Shown here: piece after piece, positions 18,851-27,858 of the stretch
Numbering within the stretch: position 1 is the stretch's first letter
Layout of the letters: every line of letters starts with the position of its first letter
DNA from: Pseudomonas entomophila
Lineage (GTDB): Bacteria; Pseudomonadota; Gammaproteobacteria; Pseudomonadales; Pseudomonadaceae
Direction of reading: 5' to 3'
Length of the DNA: 64,000 nt
Assembly (NCBI RefSeq): GCF_029478665.1
Contig: NZ_JARPQB010000001.1
Span: 209,530-273,529, forward strand
Notes under the pieces: model-generated
The model's input: only the letters and a program-made list of their open reading frames with translations
Told to the model about the DNA's origin: nothing
Database searches by the model: none
Program-made: the position numbers and the translations under genes

Positions 18851-19324
18851 TCAGGCCTTGTTCAGGGCCTCGGCCGCCGCCAGCACGGCATCCACATGCC
18901 CGGGCACCTTCACCCCGCGCCATTCCTGGCGCAGCACGCCGTTCTTGTCGATCAGGAAGGTGCTGCGGTCGACGCCCATGTACTCCTTGCCATACAGCTT
19001 CTTCAGCTTGATCACGTCGAACAGCTGGCACAGCGCCTCGTCCTTGTCGCTGATCAGCTCGAAGGGGAAGGCCTGCTTGGCCTTGAAGTTCTCGTGCGAC
19101 TTGATGCCATCGCGCGACACACCGAATACCACGGTGTTGGCCGCCTGGAACGCCGCGTGCTGGTCGCGGAAACCCTGGCCCTCGGTGGTGCAGCCCGGGG
19201 TGCTGTCCTTGGGATAGAAGTACAGCACCACCTGCTGGCCCTTGAGGCCGGCGAGGCTGACGGCCTGGCCGCTGGTGGCCTGGGCCTGGAAATCGGCAAC
19301 GGGTTGGTCGAGTGCTACGGCCAT
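18851..19324 (-). CDS. bcp: Thiol peroxidase Bcp/PrxQ
   Basis: 157 residues, standard length for Bcp. It reduces hydrogen peroxide and organic hydroperoxides using thioredoxin. The peroxidatic Cys45 sits in DSTPGCTTEGQGF. The second cysteine found five residues later in E. coli Bcp (Cys50) is Gln50 here, so resolution must use another Cys (one in DEALCQLFDV is the candidate) or thioredoxin directly. The gene is 10 bases downstream of gcvR and codirectional, so they form a transcription unit. Confidence 0.95.
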   Translation of the reverse strand: MAVALDQPVADFQAQATSGQAVSLAGLKGQQVVLYFYPKDSTPGCTTEGQGFRDQHAAFQAANTVVFGVSRDGIKSHENFKAKQAFPFELISDKDEALCQLFDVIKLKKLYGKEYMGVDRSTFLIDKNGVLRQEWRGVKVPGHVDAVLAAAEALNKA

Positions 19325-19334
19325 GGGAGCTTCC

Positions 19335-19895
19335 TTACACGGGGTTCTGTGGGCGCCACGGTTCGATCAGCGCATCCAGGTTCAGGGCGTCGGCGAAATC
19401 GAGGAACTGGTCGCGCAGCCAGCTGATCTGGGTGCCGGCCGGCAGGATCACGGTGAACTGGGCGTTGAGCATGCTGCTGCCGGTCTGCGGGGCGAGGTAG
19501 GTATCGCAGGTCATCGCTTCCAGCTCGACGCGGTGGTCGAGGAAGAACTGGCACAGCTCGTTGATGATGTCCGGGCGATAGGCGGCGCTGACGTAGGCGA
19601 CGTACGGCAGGGCCTGCGGGCGTACCTCCTGGTCGGCGCTGCGCACCACGTCCAGTGTGAGGCCGTGCTTCTTGCCCAGGCCGGGCAGGGTGGCCTCCAG
19701 GCGCGCCAGGGCATCCCAGCTGCCGCCGACCTGCAGTACCAGGGCGCTGGTTTCGCCGTGACGGGTCAGGCGCGAGGTGACCACCGCGCAGCGGTTGTCG
19801 AAGGCAGCGCGGCTCAGGACGTTGGCCAGCTCCATGGGGTTGGGGCCCAGGGCGCTGATGACGAGGAATTGTTCGCGAACGGTGGGGGTGGACAT
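19335..19895 (-). CDS. gcvR: Glycine cleavage system repressor, GcvR-like (double ACT domain)
   Basis: 186 residues made of two ACT domains: one starting VREQFLVISALGPNPMELAN and one starting LPYVAYVSAAYRPDIINEL. In E. coli GcvR binds glycine and restrains the activator GcvA. Position upstream of bcp and divergent from dapA is the usual arrangement in gammaproteobacteria. No DNA-binding domain is present, as expected for the family. Confidence 0.9.
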   Translation of the reverse strand: MSTPTVREQFLVISALGPNPMELANVLSRAAFDNRCAVVTSRLTRHGETSALVLQVGGSWDALARLEATLPGLGKKHGLTLDVVRSADQEVRPQALPYVAYVSAAYRPDIINELCQFFLDHRVELEAMTCDTYLAPQTGSSMLNAQFTVILPAGTQISWLRDQFLDFADALNLDALIEPWRPQNPV

Positions 19896-20154
19896 GCAGC
19901 ATTCCTAAAGCGATGAGCGGTCGATGCAGGACGGGGGCAAGCCTCCAGTATCAGCGGGCCCCGGCCGGATTTACGGGCGGTGGACGCAGGCGAGGCGCAC
20001 TGTCGACGGCCCGGCGGGCCGCGCTGCAACGATCAAAGGATCAAGGGTAGCGAAAAGCGGCGCGAAGGGGAATGCTCCGCCCGCCTGCTTCGCTTGTGCA
20101 AGGCCGATGGCGCCAGTACCATTACCGCTCTCTTTTTCCGGCAGGAGCAATTAC

Positions 20155-21042
20155 ATGATTGCGGGCAGTATGGTGGCGTTGGTCACACCCATGGATGCAC
20201 AAGGGCGTCTTGATTGGGACAGCCTCGACAAACTTGTAGACTTCCACCTGGAAAACGGCACCCACGCGATCGTAGCTGTTGGCACCACCGGCGAGTCCGC
20301 CACGCTGGATGTCGAAGAGCACATCCTGGTCATCAAGCACGTGGTCGAGCGCGTCAAGCACAGCAACAAGCGGATCCCGGTGATCGCCGGTACCGGTGCC
20401 AACTCCACCGCCGAAGCCGTGCACCTGACCAAGAACGCCAAGAATGCCGGCGCCGACGCCTGCCTGCTGGTCGTGCCGTACTACAACAAGCCGACGCAAG
20501 AAGGCCTGTACCAGCACTTCAAGCACATTGCCGAAGCCGTCGACATCCCGCAGATCCTCTATAACGTGCCCGGCCGCACCTCCTGCGACATGCAGGCCGA
20601 CACCGTGATTCGCCTGTCGAAGGTCAAGAACATCATCGGTATCAAGGAAGCCACTGGCGACCTGCAGCGTGCCAAGGCCATCCTGGAAGGCGTCGACAAG
20701 GACTTCATCGTCCTGTCCGGCGACGATCCGACTGCCGTCGAGCTCATTCTGATGGGCGGCAAGGGCAATATCTCCGTCACGGCCAACGTCGCCCCGCGCG
20801 AAATGGCCGACCTGTGCGATGCCGCCCTTGCGGGCAATGCCGAGAAGGCCCGCGCAATCAACGAAAAACTCATGCCGCTGCACAAGGACCTGTTCTGCGA
20901 GGCCAACCCGATCCCGGTGAAATGGGCGCTCGTGGAAATGGGCCTGATGCACAAGGGTATCCGCCTGCCGCTGACCTGGCTGAGCGAAGGCTGTCACGAA
21001 AAAGTCCGTACTGCCTTGCGCCAGTCCGGCGTACTGGTTTAA
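20155..21042 (+). CDS. dapA: 4-hydroxy-tetrahydrodipicolinate synthase
   Basis: 295 residues. It condenses pyruvate with aspartate semialdehyde in lysine and diaminopimelate synthesis. The catalytic Tyr in [11 protein letters not shown] and the Schiff-base Lys in [11 protein letters not shown] are present, with the GTTGES substrate motif near residue 44. AGGAG sits 7 bases before the ATG. It heads a rightward run dapA-bamC-MBL-purC with gaps of 17, 0 and 29 bases, typical of Pseudomonas. Confidence 0.97.
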   Translation: MIAGSMVALVTPMDAQGRLDWDSLDKLVDFHLENGTHAIVAVGTTGESATLDVEEHILVIKHVVERVKHSNKRIPVIAGTGANSTAEAVHLTKNAKNAGADACLLVVPYYNKPTQEGLYQHFKHIAEAVDIPQILYNVPGRTSCDMQADTVIRLSKVKNIIGIKEATGDLQRAKAILEGVDKDFIVLSGDDPTAVELILMGGKGNISVTANVAPREMADLCDAALAGNAEKARAINEKLMPLHKDLFCEANPIPVKWALVEMGLMHKGIRLPLTWLSEGCHEKVRTALRQSGVLV

Positions 21043-21059
21043 TCGAGGAAGTACACCGC

Positions 21060-22175
21060 ATGAAGCGACTGGCTGGTCTTTCCACGCTCGCCCTGATCAT
21101 TTCCAGCACCAGTGGGTGTGGCTGGCTGTGGGGTGAGGATGGCTATTTCCGCGACCGCGGCAGCGATTACCTGCAGGCGCACCCCACCGCGCCAATGCAG
21201 CTGCCACCGGACGCCAGCAACGTCAAACGCATGGACCCGCTGCTGCCGATCCCGCGCAACGTTGCCGACGATCGCGCCACCGGCGAGTTCGAAGTGCCGC
21301 GCCCACAACCGCTGTCGGCCACCGCCGAGGTCAGCGATTTCAGCCTGCAGCGCAGCGGCAGCAGCCGTTGGGTGCTGGCCCAGCGCTCGCCGGCCGAAGT
21401 CTGGCCCGTGACCCGCCAGTTCTTCGAGGACAACGGCTTCCGCATTGCCGAAGAGCGTCCGCAGACCGGTGAGTTCAGCACCACCTGGCAGCGTTTCGAC
21501 GAACTGTCCGCTTCCCTCGGCCAGCGTCTGGCCAGCGCCTCCAGCAGCTCGGACAGCGAAGTCCGTGTGCGTGTGCGCATGGAGCCGGGCGTGCAGCGCA
21601 ACACCTCCGAAGTGTATGTGGTCAGCGTCGAGCGCCCGGCCGGCAGCACCGCTGAACCAAGCTTCCCGTCCACCTCCAGCAATACCGGCGCCGACGCGCT
21701 GCTGGTCGACGAAATGCTTGCCAGCATGAACCGCAACGCCGAGAAAGGCGGTTCGGTGTCGCTGCTCGCCGCGCGCGACTTCGACGCCCCGAGCCAGGTC
21801 AGCCTGAGCGAGGACGGCAGCGGCAACCCGGTGCTGTACCTGGGCTCCGACCTCGACCGTGCCTGGTCCGGCGTGGGCCGTGCACTGGAGCAGGGCGAGT
21901 GGCGTGTCGAGGACATCAACCGCAGCCTGGGCCTGTACTACATCAACCTGTCCGAGAAGCCCGACGACAAGCAGAAGGAGCCTGGCTTCTTCAGCCGCCT
22001 GTTCGGCAGCGAACCAAGCAAGGAAGAGCGTGAAGCCCGTGCCGAGCGTTACCAGGTGCGCCTGAGCAAGGTGGGTGAGAACGTCCAGGTGACTGTCGAG
22101 AAGAACATCAACACCGTAGCCCCGGCTGATGTCGCCCGCCGCGTGCTGAGCGCGATCCAGGATCACCTGGGCTAA
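21060..22175 (+). CDS. bamC: Outer-membrane assembly lipoprotein BamC
   Basis: 371 residues. It has a lipoprotein signal peptide ending in SSTSGC, so the mature protein would start at that Cys. The BamC pattern follows: an unstructured N-terminal stretch (YLQAHPTAPMQLPPDAS), then two helix-grip domains. BamC is the accessory lipoprotein of the BAM complex that inserts beta-barrels in the outer membrane. It lies 17 bases after dapA, as in E. coli (nlpB). Confidence 0.92.
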   Translation: MKRLAGLSTLALIISSTSGCGWLWGEDGYFRDRGSDYLQAHPTAPMQLPPDASNVKRMDPLLPIPRNVADDRATGEFEVPRPQPLSATAEVSDFSLQRSGSSRWVLAQRSPAEVWPVTRQFFEDNGFRIAEERPQTGEFSTTWQRFDELSASLGQRLASASSSSDSEVRVRVRMEPGVQRNTSEVYVVSVERPAGSTAEPSFPSTSSNTGADALLVDEMLASMNRNAEKGGSVSLLAARDFDAPSQVSLSEDGSGNPVLYLGSDLDRAWSGVGRALEQGEWRVEDINRSLGLYYINLSEKPDDKQKEPGFFSRLFGSEPSKEEREARAERYQVRLSKVGENVQVTVEKNINTVAPADVARRVLSAIQDHLG

Positions 22176-22934
22176 GTGCGCTTCGCGGTTCTTGGAAGCG
22201 GTAGCCAGGGAAACGGCACGCTGATCGCCAGTGGTGACACGTTCATCCTGGTCGACTGCGGCTTCTCGCTACGGGAAACCGAGCGGCGCCTGGCGCTGCT
22301 CGGGGTGTCGGCCTCGCAGCTGAGCGCGGTGCTGGTGACCCACGAACATGCCGACCACGTGCATGGGGTAGGGTTGCTGTCACGCCGCTACAATGTACCG
22401 GTCTACATGAGCCAAGGCACATTGCGCGGCCTGCGCAAGCCGGTGGACGTGGCCGGTTTCCTCGGTTGTGGCGATGTGCTGCCGGTCGGTGACCTGCAGG
22501 TCAGCGCCACCCGGGTCGAGCACGACGCCTACGAACCGTTGCAGTATGTGATCAGCGATGGCCGTCGGCGTTTCGGCATGCTCACCGACCTGGGCAGCTA
22601 CGACTACCACCTGTTGTCGCGCTATCAAGGGCTGGATGCACTGCTGATCGAGGCCAACCATTGCCGTGACCTGCTGGCCCGCGGTCATTACCCGAACTTT
22701 CTCAAGCTACGGGTCGGCGGCAGCCAGGGACATTTGAACAACCACCAGGCCGCCAGCCTGGTGGCCGAGCTGGGCTGGCAGCACCTGCAGCACCTGGTGC
22801 TGGCCCATCTCAGCAGCAAGAACAACCTGCCACATCTGGCCCGCCAGTGCTTTGTCGACACCCTCGGGTGCGACCCGGACTGGCTCCAGGTGGCCAACCA
22901 GGACCATGGGCTCGACTGGCGCCAGATCGCCTAG
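22176..22934 (+). CDS. Metallo-beta-lactamase-fold hydrolase (YycJ/WalJ-like)
   Basis: 252 residues, beginning at a GTG directly after the bamC stop. The metal-binding motif THEHADH (near residue 55) and the opening [20 protein letters not shown] mark the MBL fold. Further ligands are expected in [20 protein letters not shown]. The family includes YycJ-type nucleases or phosphodiesterases, but the substrate is unknown. Translation is probably coupled to bamC because there is no separate ribosome site gap. Confidence 0.9.
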   Translation: MRFAVLGSGSQGNGTLIASGDTFILVDCGFSLRETERRLALLGVSASQLSAVLVTHEHADHVHGVGLLSRRYNVPVYMSQGTLRGLRKPVDVAGFLGCGDVLPVGDLQVSATRVEHDAYEPLQYVISDGRRRFGMLTDLGSYDYHLLSRYQGLDALLIEANHCRDLLARGHYPNFLKLRVGGSQGHLNNHQAASLVAELGWQHLQHLVLAHLSSKNNLPHLARQCFVDTLGCDPDWLQVANQDHGLDWRQIA

Positions 22935-22963
22935 CCCACCTACTCAAGCAAGCGGAGCCCATC

Positions 22964-23674
22964 ATGGAAAAACGCGACGAACTCTACCGCGGCAAGGCCA
23001 AATCGGTTTACAAGACCGACGACGCCGACCGCTTGATCCTGCTGTTCCGTAACGACACCTCGGCGTTCGACGGCAAGCGCATCGAGCAGCTGGACCGCAA
23101 GGGCATGGTGAACAACAAGTTCAACGCCTTCATCATGCAGAAGCTCGAAGAGGCCGGCGTGCCGACACAGTTCGACAAGCTGCTGGGCGACAACGAGTGC
23201 CTGGTGAAGAAGCTCGACATGATCCCGGTCGAATGCGTGGTGCGTAACTATGCCGCCGGCAGCCTGGTCAAGCGCCTGGGCGTGGAGGAGGGCATCAAGC
23301 TGGAGCCGTCCACCTTCGAGCTGTTCCTGAAGAACGACGAGAAGGGCGACCCCTTCATCAACGAATCCCACGTCGTCGCTTTCGGCTGGGGCACCGCCGA
23401 GCAACTGGTCGAGATGAAGAAGCTGTCGCTGAAGGTCAACGAAGTGCTGAGCAAGCTGTTCGACGACGCTGGCCTGCTGCTGGTCGACTTCAAGCTGGAG
23501 TTCGGCGTGTTCCACGGCCAGATCGTCCTGGGTGACGAATTCAGCCCGGACGGCTGCCGCCTGTGGGACAAAGAGACCCGCAAGAAGATGGACAAGGACC
23601 GCTTCCGCCAGGGCCTGGGCGACGTGATCGAAGCCTATGAAGAAGTTGCCAAACGCCTGGGCGTGCCGCTGTAA
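22964..23674 (+). CDS. purC: SAICAR synthetase
   Basis: 236 residues, matching E. coli PurC (237). It joins aspartate to CAIR in purine synthesis. Motifs [31 protein letters not shown] and LVDFKLEFG are all intact. The ATG at 22964 follows AGCGGAG with suitable spacing. It is the last gene of the dapA run and is followed by tRNA-Ser. Confidence 0.97.
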   Translation: MEKRDELYRGKAKSVYKTDDADRLILLFRNDTSAFDGKRIEQLDRKGMVNNKFNAFIMQKLEEAGVPTQFDKLLGDNECLVKKLDMIPVECVVRNYAAGSLVKRLGVEEGIKLEPSTFELFLKNDEKGDPFINESHVVAFGWGTAEQLVEMKKLSLKVNEVLSKLFDDAGLLLVDFKLEFGVFHGQIVLGDEFSPDGCRLWDKETRKKMDKDRFRQGLGDVIEAYEEVAKRLGVPL

Positions 23675-23765
23675 GCGGCGCGTTCACGCAAGCGCCTGAT
23701 ACCACGCGAATTTTTTTCAAAAAAGGTTTGCCAGAAACGAAAACGCTGGTATGATGCGCGCCATT

Positions 23766-23855
23766 GGAGAGATGCCGGAGTGGTCGAACGGGACGGATTC
23801 GAAATCCGTTGTACTGGCAACAGTACCTAGGGTTCAAATCCCTATCTCTCCGCCA
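23766..23855 (+). tRNA. tRNA-Ser (CGA anticodon)
   Basis: 90 bases, with the 3' CCA encoded. The acceptor arm GGAGAGA pairs with TCTCTCC before the discriminator G. The anticodon stem ACGGA/TCCGT holds the loop TTCGAAA with anticodon CGA at 23800-23802, reading UCG. A long variable arm (TTGTACTGGCAACAGTACC) makes it a class II tRNA, and the T arm is GGGTTCAAATCCC. I find no repeated copy of its 3' end downstream, so there is no direct sign of an integrated element using it. Confidence 0.96.
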
Positions 23856-23868
23856 TACGCGAAGTAGT

Positions 23869-23905
23869 CGAAGCCCCCGAAAACGTTGAGTTTTCGGGGG
23901 CTTCG
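23869..23905 (+). terminator. Strong hairpin after tRNA-Ser
   Basis: CGAAGCCCCCGAAAAC and GTTTTCGGGGGCTTCG form a 16-base perfect stem around a 5-base loop. The following TCGTT is a weak T-tract. It would end the tRNA transcript. Confidence 0.8.
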
Positions 23906-23954
23906 TCGTTATGGAGGCGGGTAAGCTCAGGGAGAAGCTCGCTGCGACGTGTTT

Positions 23955-24437
23955 CTACGCGTCGGGTGTAGCGTGGCCCAAGGCGGGGGGCTGTATCGTG
24001 GGTGACGACTGGGGCAGGATGGCGATGTCGCCTTTACCTGTTTGATAGAGCGTCACGCTCAATGCTGCCACCGCTACACCAAGTGCAACAGCGGTCAGCG
24101 TGGCGCCCCAGATATTCAGCTTCAGGTTCCCTAGTCGAACAATGTCTCGACGCACATCTGCGATCGAGTCATCCAGACGCTTGTCGCGCTCTGTCTGTGC
24201 GCCGAGAAAGCCGTCGATTTTCGAAGCGATGGCTTCTACCCGAGCATCCATCTTGATCTCGATGGTCTCGAACTTGGCATTGAGTTCTTCGCGGCTCAGG
24301 TCATTTATGGTTGCAGCATCAACCCGCTCTGCTGGCATGTCACGTCCACCCAAGCCCAAGCCTGCTGCATGAAGCCGCTGAAGATGGTTGACCCAAGGTT
24401 TTCGCGGCCCACCGCCTGGTGTGTCTTTTTTAGCCAT
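23955..24437 (-). CDS. Hypothetical coiled-coil protein with one membrane helix
   Basis: 160 residues, no family I can name. Residues about 45-105 form a charged heptad-like helix (REELNAKFETIEIKMDARVE, then KRLDDSIADVRRDIVRL). One membrane helix follows (about 108-130, LNIWGATLTAVALGVAVAAL), and the C-terminal tail is proline-rich and short. The topology resembles small phage- or island-borne proteins and SMC-like tethers. A frame ending at 24430-24432 overlaps its ATG and could couple translation to an upstream, now unrecognisable gene. Composition is less GC-rich than neighbouring core genes. Confidence 0.7.
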   Translation of the reverse strand: MAKKDTPGGGPRKPWVNHLQRLHAAGLGLGGRDMPAERVDAATINDLSREELNAKFETIEIKMDARVEAIASKIDGFLGAQTERDKRLDDSIADVRRDIVRLGNLKLNIWGATLTAVALGVAVAALSVTLYQTGKGDIAILPQSSPTIQPPALGHATPDA

Positions 24438-24559
24438 CTGCGGCCTCCACTACGAATAGCTCCTGAAGCACCATGATCTGTTCGTCCAGGGCTTCGACGA
24501 GGGAGAGCCTAGAGCAGCACCCAGCCAGCGGCAATACATTGGCGGGCCTGAACGCTCGA

Positions 24560-24575
24560 TTCGGAAATGGACTAC
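24560..24575 (+). repeat. 16-base direct repeat, copy 1
   Basis: TTCGGAAATGGACTAC, identical to the copy at 25070-25085, 510 bases away in the same orientation. Flanking bases differ on both sides. Confidence 0.8.
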
Positions 24576-25069
24576 CGGTTATTAGGCAAGGTGTTGATAT
24601 GGCCAGATGCTATTACTTGTGTGTCTGTCGCGCCTTGAAGAGATCGCCCCTTTTGCTCGAAAAAATGCATGCAATGAAGTTCGAAACGACTTCAATACCG
24701 GGGGCACATTAAATAGCGGGGTTGTTCGTAACTGCGTGGGAGAAATCTTGCGACAGTGTTTTGGCCATGCCGGTGAGATAGTGTGCGGCGGCCAATAATG
24801 TGGGGGCGTTCTTCGGTGGATCAGGGGCGATTCACTATTAGGGCGTCCACCACCAGCTGTCAAACCAATGGAGGCAGCTGTACGTAGGTTGACAGACCGA
24901 GGCTCAGGATCCCGGCACACACGAATGTGCCCCACGCACAGCTGCCATAAAGCAGCCATTGCGTTCTGAGATTCGGCCTGTCAAAGCCGGTCGTTGAGTG
25001 GGCAACGACGGACTGAGACAAGGCCGCGCATCGTGCGGCTGCAATGGCTTGAAAGGGGTAAAAGTGTGC

Positions 25070-25085
25070 TTCGGAAATGGACTAC
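25070..25085 (+). repeat. 16-base direct repeat, copy 2
   Basis: TTCGGAAATGGACTAC, the second copy. The two copies bracket about 495 bases that contain no recognisable gene. Confidence 0.8.
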
Positions 25086-25314
25086 ATGGAATCAGGAAAG
25101 TCTGATGTGAGACTTGTAGGAATGTGGAGGAGTGGTCGGTTTAGTTGCTCTCCATATGCCTCGACAGGCATCAAAAATTTGCGGTGTCTGCTTCGCGGAT
25201 AAATCCGCTCCTACAGGAGGGCGAGTAGCACCGAATCATGCTGAACAAGATTGCCTGTAACGATTTAGCAAGCTTAGTCGTGGCTCCAAAAATGGATGGG
25301 CTTCCGGTCGGCAA

Positions 25315-25366
25315 CTAGTGCACGTGTACTAGCGGCGTTCACACTCCCGCCCTTTTCCCGTATGAT
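25315..25366 (+). promoter_or_regulatory. Promoter of the small lipoprotein gene with upstream palindrome
   Basis: TTCACA (25338-25343) and TATGAT (25361-25366) are 17 bases apart, each one base from consensus. Six bases upstream of the -35 box lies CTAGTGCACGTGTACTAG (25315-25332), a near-perfect palindrome that could bind an activator or repressor dimer. The transcript would have a leader of about 40 bases. Confidence 0.6.
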
Positions 25367-25413
25367 TCGCGCGCCATCAGCATGATGGTGGATCATGGAC
25401 TTAAAGGATTTTT

Positions 25414-25605
25414 ATGAAAAAGCTGATCAAAGCTACTGTTGCTGTCGCTGTTGTTTCGGGCGTTGCCCTGCTGTCCGGTTGCACTGGCCAAGTCTACAAC
25501 CAGCCGAAGAACTGCTCGTACGACTACCTGTTCCACCCATCGGTTTCCATCTCCAAGATGATCGGCGGCTGCGGCCCGATCGATAAACTGCCTCAGCAGC
25601 AGTAA
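25414..25605 (+). CDS. Small exported lipoprotein
   Basis: 63 residues. The signal peptide MKKLIKATVAVAVVSGVALL ends in the lipobox LSGC, so the mature lipoprotein has about 42 residues. It contains two further cysteines (NCSYDY and GGCGPI) that could form a disulfide. AAAGGA lies 5 bases before the ATG. It has its own promoter and a strong terminator, so it is an independent, probably well-expressed gene. No function is known to me. Confidence 0.85.
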   Translation: MKKLIKATVAVAVVSGVALLSGCTGQVYNQPKNCSYDYLFHPSVSISKMIGGCGPIDKLPQQQ

Positions 25606-25649
25606 TCCTGGGATACCCCTGATCAGGCCATAGGTGGCTTGATCCAAGA

Positions 25650-25683
25650 CCCCCGGCCAAGGACTTGGCCGGGGGTTTTTGTT
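25650..25683 (+). terminator. Rho-independent terminator after the small lipoprotein gene
   Basis: CCCCCGGCCAA and TTGGCCGGGGG form an 11-base stem around GGAC, followed by TTTTTGTTTT. Confidence 0.92.
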
Positions 25684-25763
25684 TTCTGGCGACGGGATTC
25701 GTCATCGGCCTGCGTGGCGGCTTGTCGCGTGGCAACCTGTCGTATTGACGCCCCGGCCCGCGT

Positions 25764-25791
25764 TTGTTTGTGCTGGCAATTCGGTTACAAT
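25764..25791 (+). promoter_or_regulatory. Possible mqo promoter; long mqo leader
   Basis: TTGTTT (25764-25769) and TACAAT (25786-25791) are 16 bases apart. The leader to the mqo ATG would be about 150 bases. I see no other gene between the lipoprotein terminator and mqo. Confidence 0.35.
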
Positions 25792-25952
25792 CCGTAAATC
25801 GTTTCAGCCTTGTCGGTCAATCCGACCAAAGGCTGCCGCGTCCAATGTCTCTCTGGCTGCTGAACAATGATCACAACAAGCCTGCGCTGAAGAACATGGA
25901 AACCAGGGCCAGCCACAGGCCCACCCTCCGTTCTACTGACTGGAATCGATCA

Positions 25953-27590
25953 ATGTTCAAGAAAGCTGGCAAGACCTTGCTGGGTCTGGCAGTCGCGGCG
26001 AGCTTCATGCAAGCGCACGCCGCAGACACCAAGAAAGTCGACGTGCTGCTGGTCGGCGGCGGCATCATGAGTTCCACCCTGGCTGTCTGGCTCAACGAGC
26101 TGGAACCAAGCTGGTCGATGGAAATGGTCGAGCGCATGGACGGCGTCGCCGAAGAAAGCTCCAACGGCTGGAACAACGCCGGTACCGGCCACTCCGCGCT
26201 GGCCGAGCTCAACTACACCCCGCTGGACAAAGACGGCAAGGTCAACATCACCAAGGCCATCGAGATCAACGAGTCGTTCCAGATCTCCCGCCAGTTCTGG
26301 GCCTGGCAGGTACGCCAGGGCGTGCTGCAGAACCCGCACTCGTTCATCAACACCACCCCGCACATGAGCTTCGTCTGGGGCGATGACAACATCAAGTTCC
26401 TGAAGCAGCGCTACGAGGCCCTGCAGGCCAGCCCGCTGTTCCGTTCGATGCAGTACTCGGAAGACCACGCGCAGATCGCCAAGTGGGTACCGCTGATGAT
26501 GGAAGGGCGCGACCCGAGCCAGAAGCTGGCCGTGACCTGGACCCCGATCGGCACCGACGTCAACTTCGGTGAGATCACCCGCCAGTTCGTGGGTCACCTG
26601 AAGACCAAAGAGAACTTCGACCTGAAGCTGTCCAGCGAAGTGCAGGACATCACCCGCAACGAAGACGGCTCCTGGCACGTCGAGTACAAGAACCTGAAGG
26701 ACGGTACCGAATCGGCCACCGACGCCAAGTTCCTGTTCATCGGTGCCGGCGGCGGCGCGCTGAAGCTGCTGCAGAAGTCGGGCATCCCGGAAGCTAAAGA
26801 GTACGCAGGCTTCCCGGTAGGCGGCTCGTTCCTGGTAACCGAGAACCCGACCGTGGCCATGCAGCACATGGCCAAGGCCTACGGCATCGCCTCGACCGGC
26901 GCGCCACCCATGTCGGTTCCGCACCTGGACACCCGCGTGCTCGATGGCAAGCGCGTGATCCTGTTCGGGCCATTCGCCACCTTCTCGACCAAGTTCCTCA
27001 AGAACGGCTCGTACCTGGACCTGCTGAGCAGCACCACCACCCACAACATGTGGCCGATGGCGCGCGTCGGTATCGACCAGTACCCGCTGGTGGAGTACCT
27101 CGCCGGCCAGCTGATGCAGTCTGACGACGACCGTTTCGCTGCCCTGCAGACCTACTTCCCGAACGCCAAGAAGGAAGACTGGAAACTGTGGCAGGCCGGC
27201 CAGCGCGTGCAGATCATCAAGCGTGACGAAGAGAAGGGCGGCGTGCTGAAGCTGGGCACCGAAGTCGTCGCTTCCCAGGACCGCACCATCGCCGGCCTGC
27301 TGGGCGCCTCGCCAGGTGCCTCGACCGCCGCGCCGATCATGCTCAACGTGCTGGAAACCGTGTTCAAGGAGAAGGTCGCCACCCCTGAGTGGCAGGCCAA
27401 GATCAAGGAGATCGTCCCAAGCTACGGTACCAAGCTGAACGATTCGGCCGCCGCCACCCAGAAAGAGTGGAACTACACTGCCGAAGTACTGCAGCTGGAA
27501 AAACCGCCGGTGATCGACCAGAGCGTGGGCACCACCGTTGTGCCAAGCGCCCCGGTCGAGAGCAAGCCTGCGAACGACATGGCGCTGTAA
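25953..27590 (+). CDS. mqo: Malate:quinone oxidoreductase
   Basis: 545 residues. It oxidises malate to oxaloacetate and passes electrons to quinone. The FAD-binding motif [19 protein letters not shown], the [17 protein letters not shown] stretch and the late [20 protein letters not shown] motif identify the family. Unusually for Mqo, the frame begins [25 protein letters not shown], which reads as a Sec signal peptide with an AHA-A cleavage site. The ATG at 25953 has only TGGA upstream, and no later Met would remove the leader without losing the FAD motif. It probably represents one of several mqo paralogues in the species. Confidence 0.93.
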   Translation: MFKKAGKTLLGLAVAASFMQAHAADTKKVDVLLVGGGIMSSTLAVWLNELEPSWSMEMVERMDGVAEESSNGWNNAGTGHSALAELNYTPLDKDGKVNITKAIEINESFQISRQFWAWQVRQGVLQNPHSFINTTPHMSFVWGDDNIKFLKQRYEALQASPLFRSMQYSEDHAQIAKWVPLMMEGRDPSQKLAVTWTPIGTDVNFGEITRQFVGHLKTKENFDLKLSSEVQDITRNEDGSWHVEYKNLKDGTESATDAKFLFIGAGGGALKLLQKSGIPEAKEYAGFPVGGSFLVTENPTVAMQHMAKAYGIASTGAPPMSVPHLDTRVLDGKRVILFGPFATFSTKFLKNGSYLDLLSSTTTHNMWPMARVGIDQYPLVEYLAGQLMQSDDDRFAALQTYFPNAKKEDWKLWQAGQRVQIIKRDEEKGGVLKLGTEVVASQDRTIAGLLGASPGASTAAPIMLNVLETVFKEKVATPEWQAKIKEIVPSYGTKLNDSAAATQKEWNYTAEVLQLEKPPVIDQSVGTTVVPSAPVESKPANDMAL

Positions 27591-27627
27591 GGCCAGACGG
27601 TTTGCCGGGCCTGCCCGGCAACACCCA

Positions 27628-27664
27628 CCACGAGCGTCGCCCCTGGCGGCCTCGTGGTTTTTTT
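27628..27664 (+). terminator. Rho-independent terminator after mqo
   Basis: CCACGAG and CTCGTGG close a hairpin with further GC pairing inside, followed by TTTTTTT. Confidence 0.88.
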
Positions 27665-27699
27665 ATGCCCGAGAATCGGGCAAGGGATTTACGCCTACC

Positions 27700-27820
27700 C
27701 CTGTAGGAGCGGCCTTGCGCCGCGAAAGGGCTGCGTAGCGGCCCCAGCATTTCGATGTTGAGCAACGATCGCCGGGGCCGCAATGCGGCCCTTTCGCGGC
27801 GCAAGGCCGCTCCTACAGGG
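27700..27820. repeat. Long inverted REP pair (GCGCCGCGAAAGGG type)
   Basis: CCTGTAGGAGCGGCCTTGCG and CGCCGCGAAAGGG are mirrored at the far end by CCCTTTCGCGGCG and CAAGGCCGCTCCTACAGG. It is the better-preserved relative of the element at 12680-12799. Confidence 0.85.
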
Positions 27821-27858
27821 ATCGCGCAAGGCTTGAGATTGGTGTGGCCGGGTGTGCC

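Larger units (their letters stand above)
24438..25413. other. Gene-poor, lower-GC region
   Basis: Nearly 1 kb without an acceptable gene. Stop-free frames exist (for example 24582-24959 on the minus strand), but they have no ribosome site and a random-looking composition. It contains two copies of a 16-base repeat (24560 and 25070), half of a REP (25190-25218, CGCGGATAAATCCGCTCCTA), a palindrome (25315-25332) and the lipoprotein promoter. It looks like the decayed remains of accessory DNA next to tRNA-Ser, or a place for unannotated small RNAs. Confidence 0.5.

Noticed and set aside
24582..24959. 125-codon minus-strand frame in the gene-poor region
   Set aside because: No ribosome site, low-complexity basic composition and no recognisable pattern.
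23766..25413. Genomic island with attachment repeats at tRNA-Ser
   Set aside because: No integrase and no copy of the tRNA 3' end downstream; the 16-base repeat does not match the tRNA.
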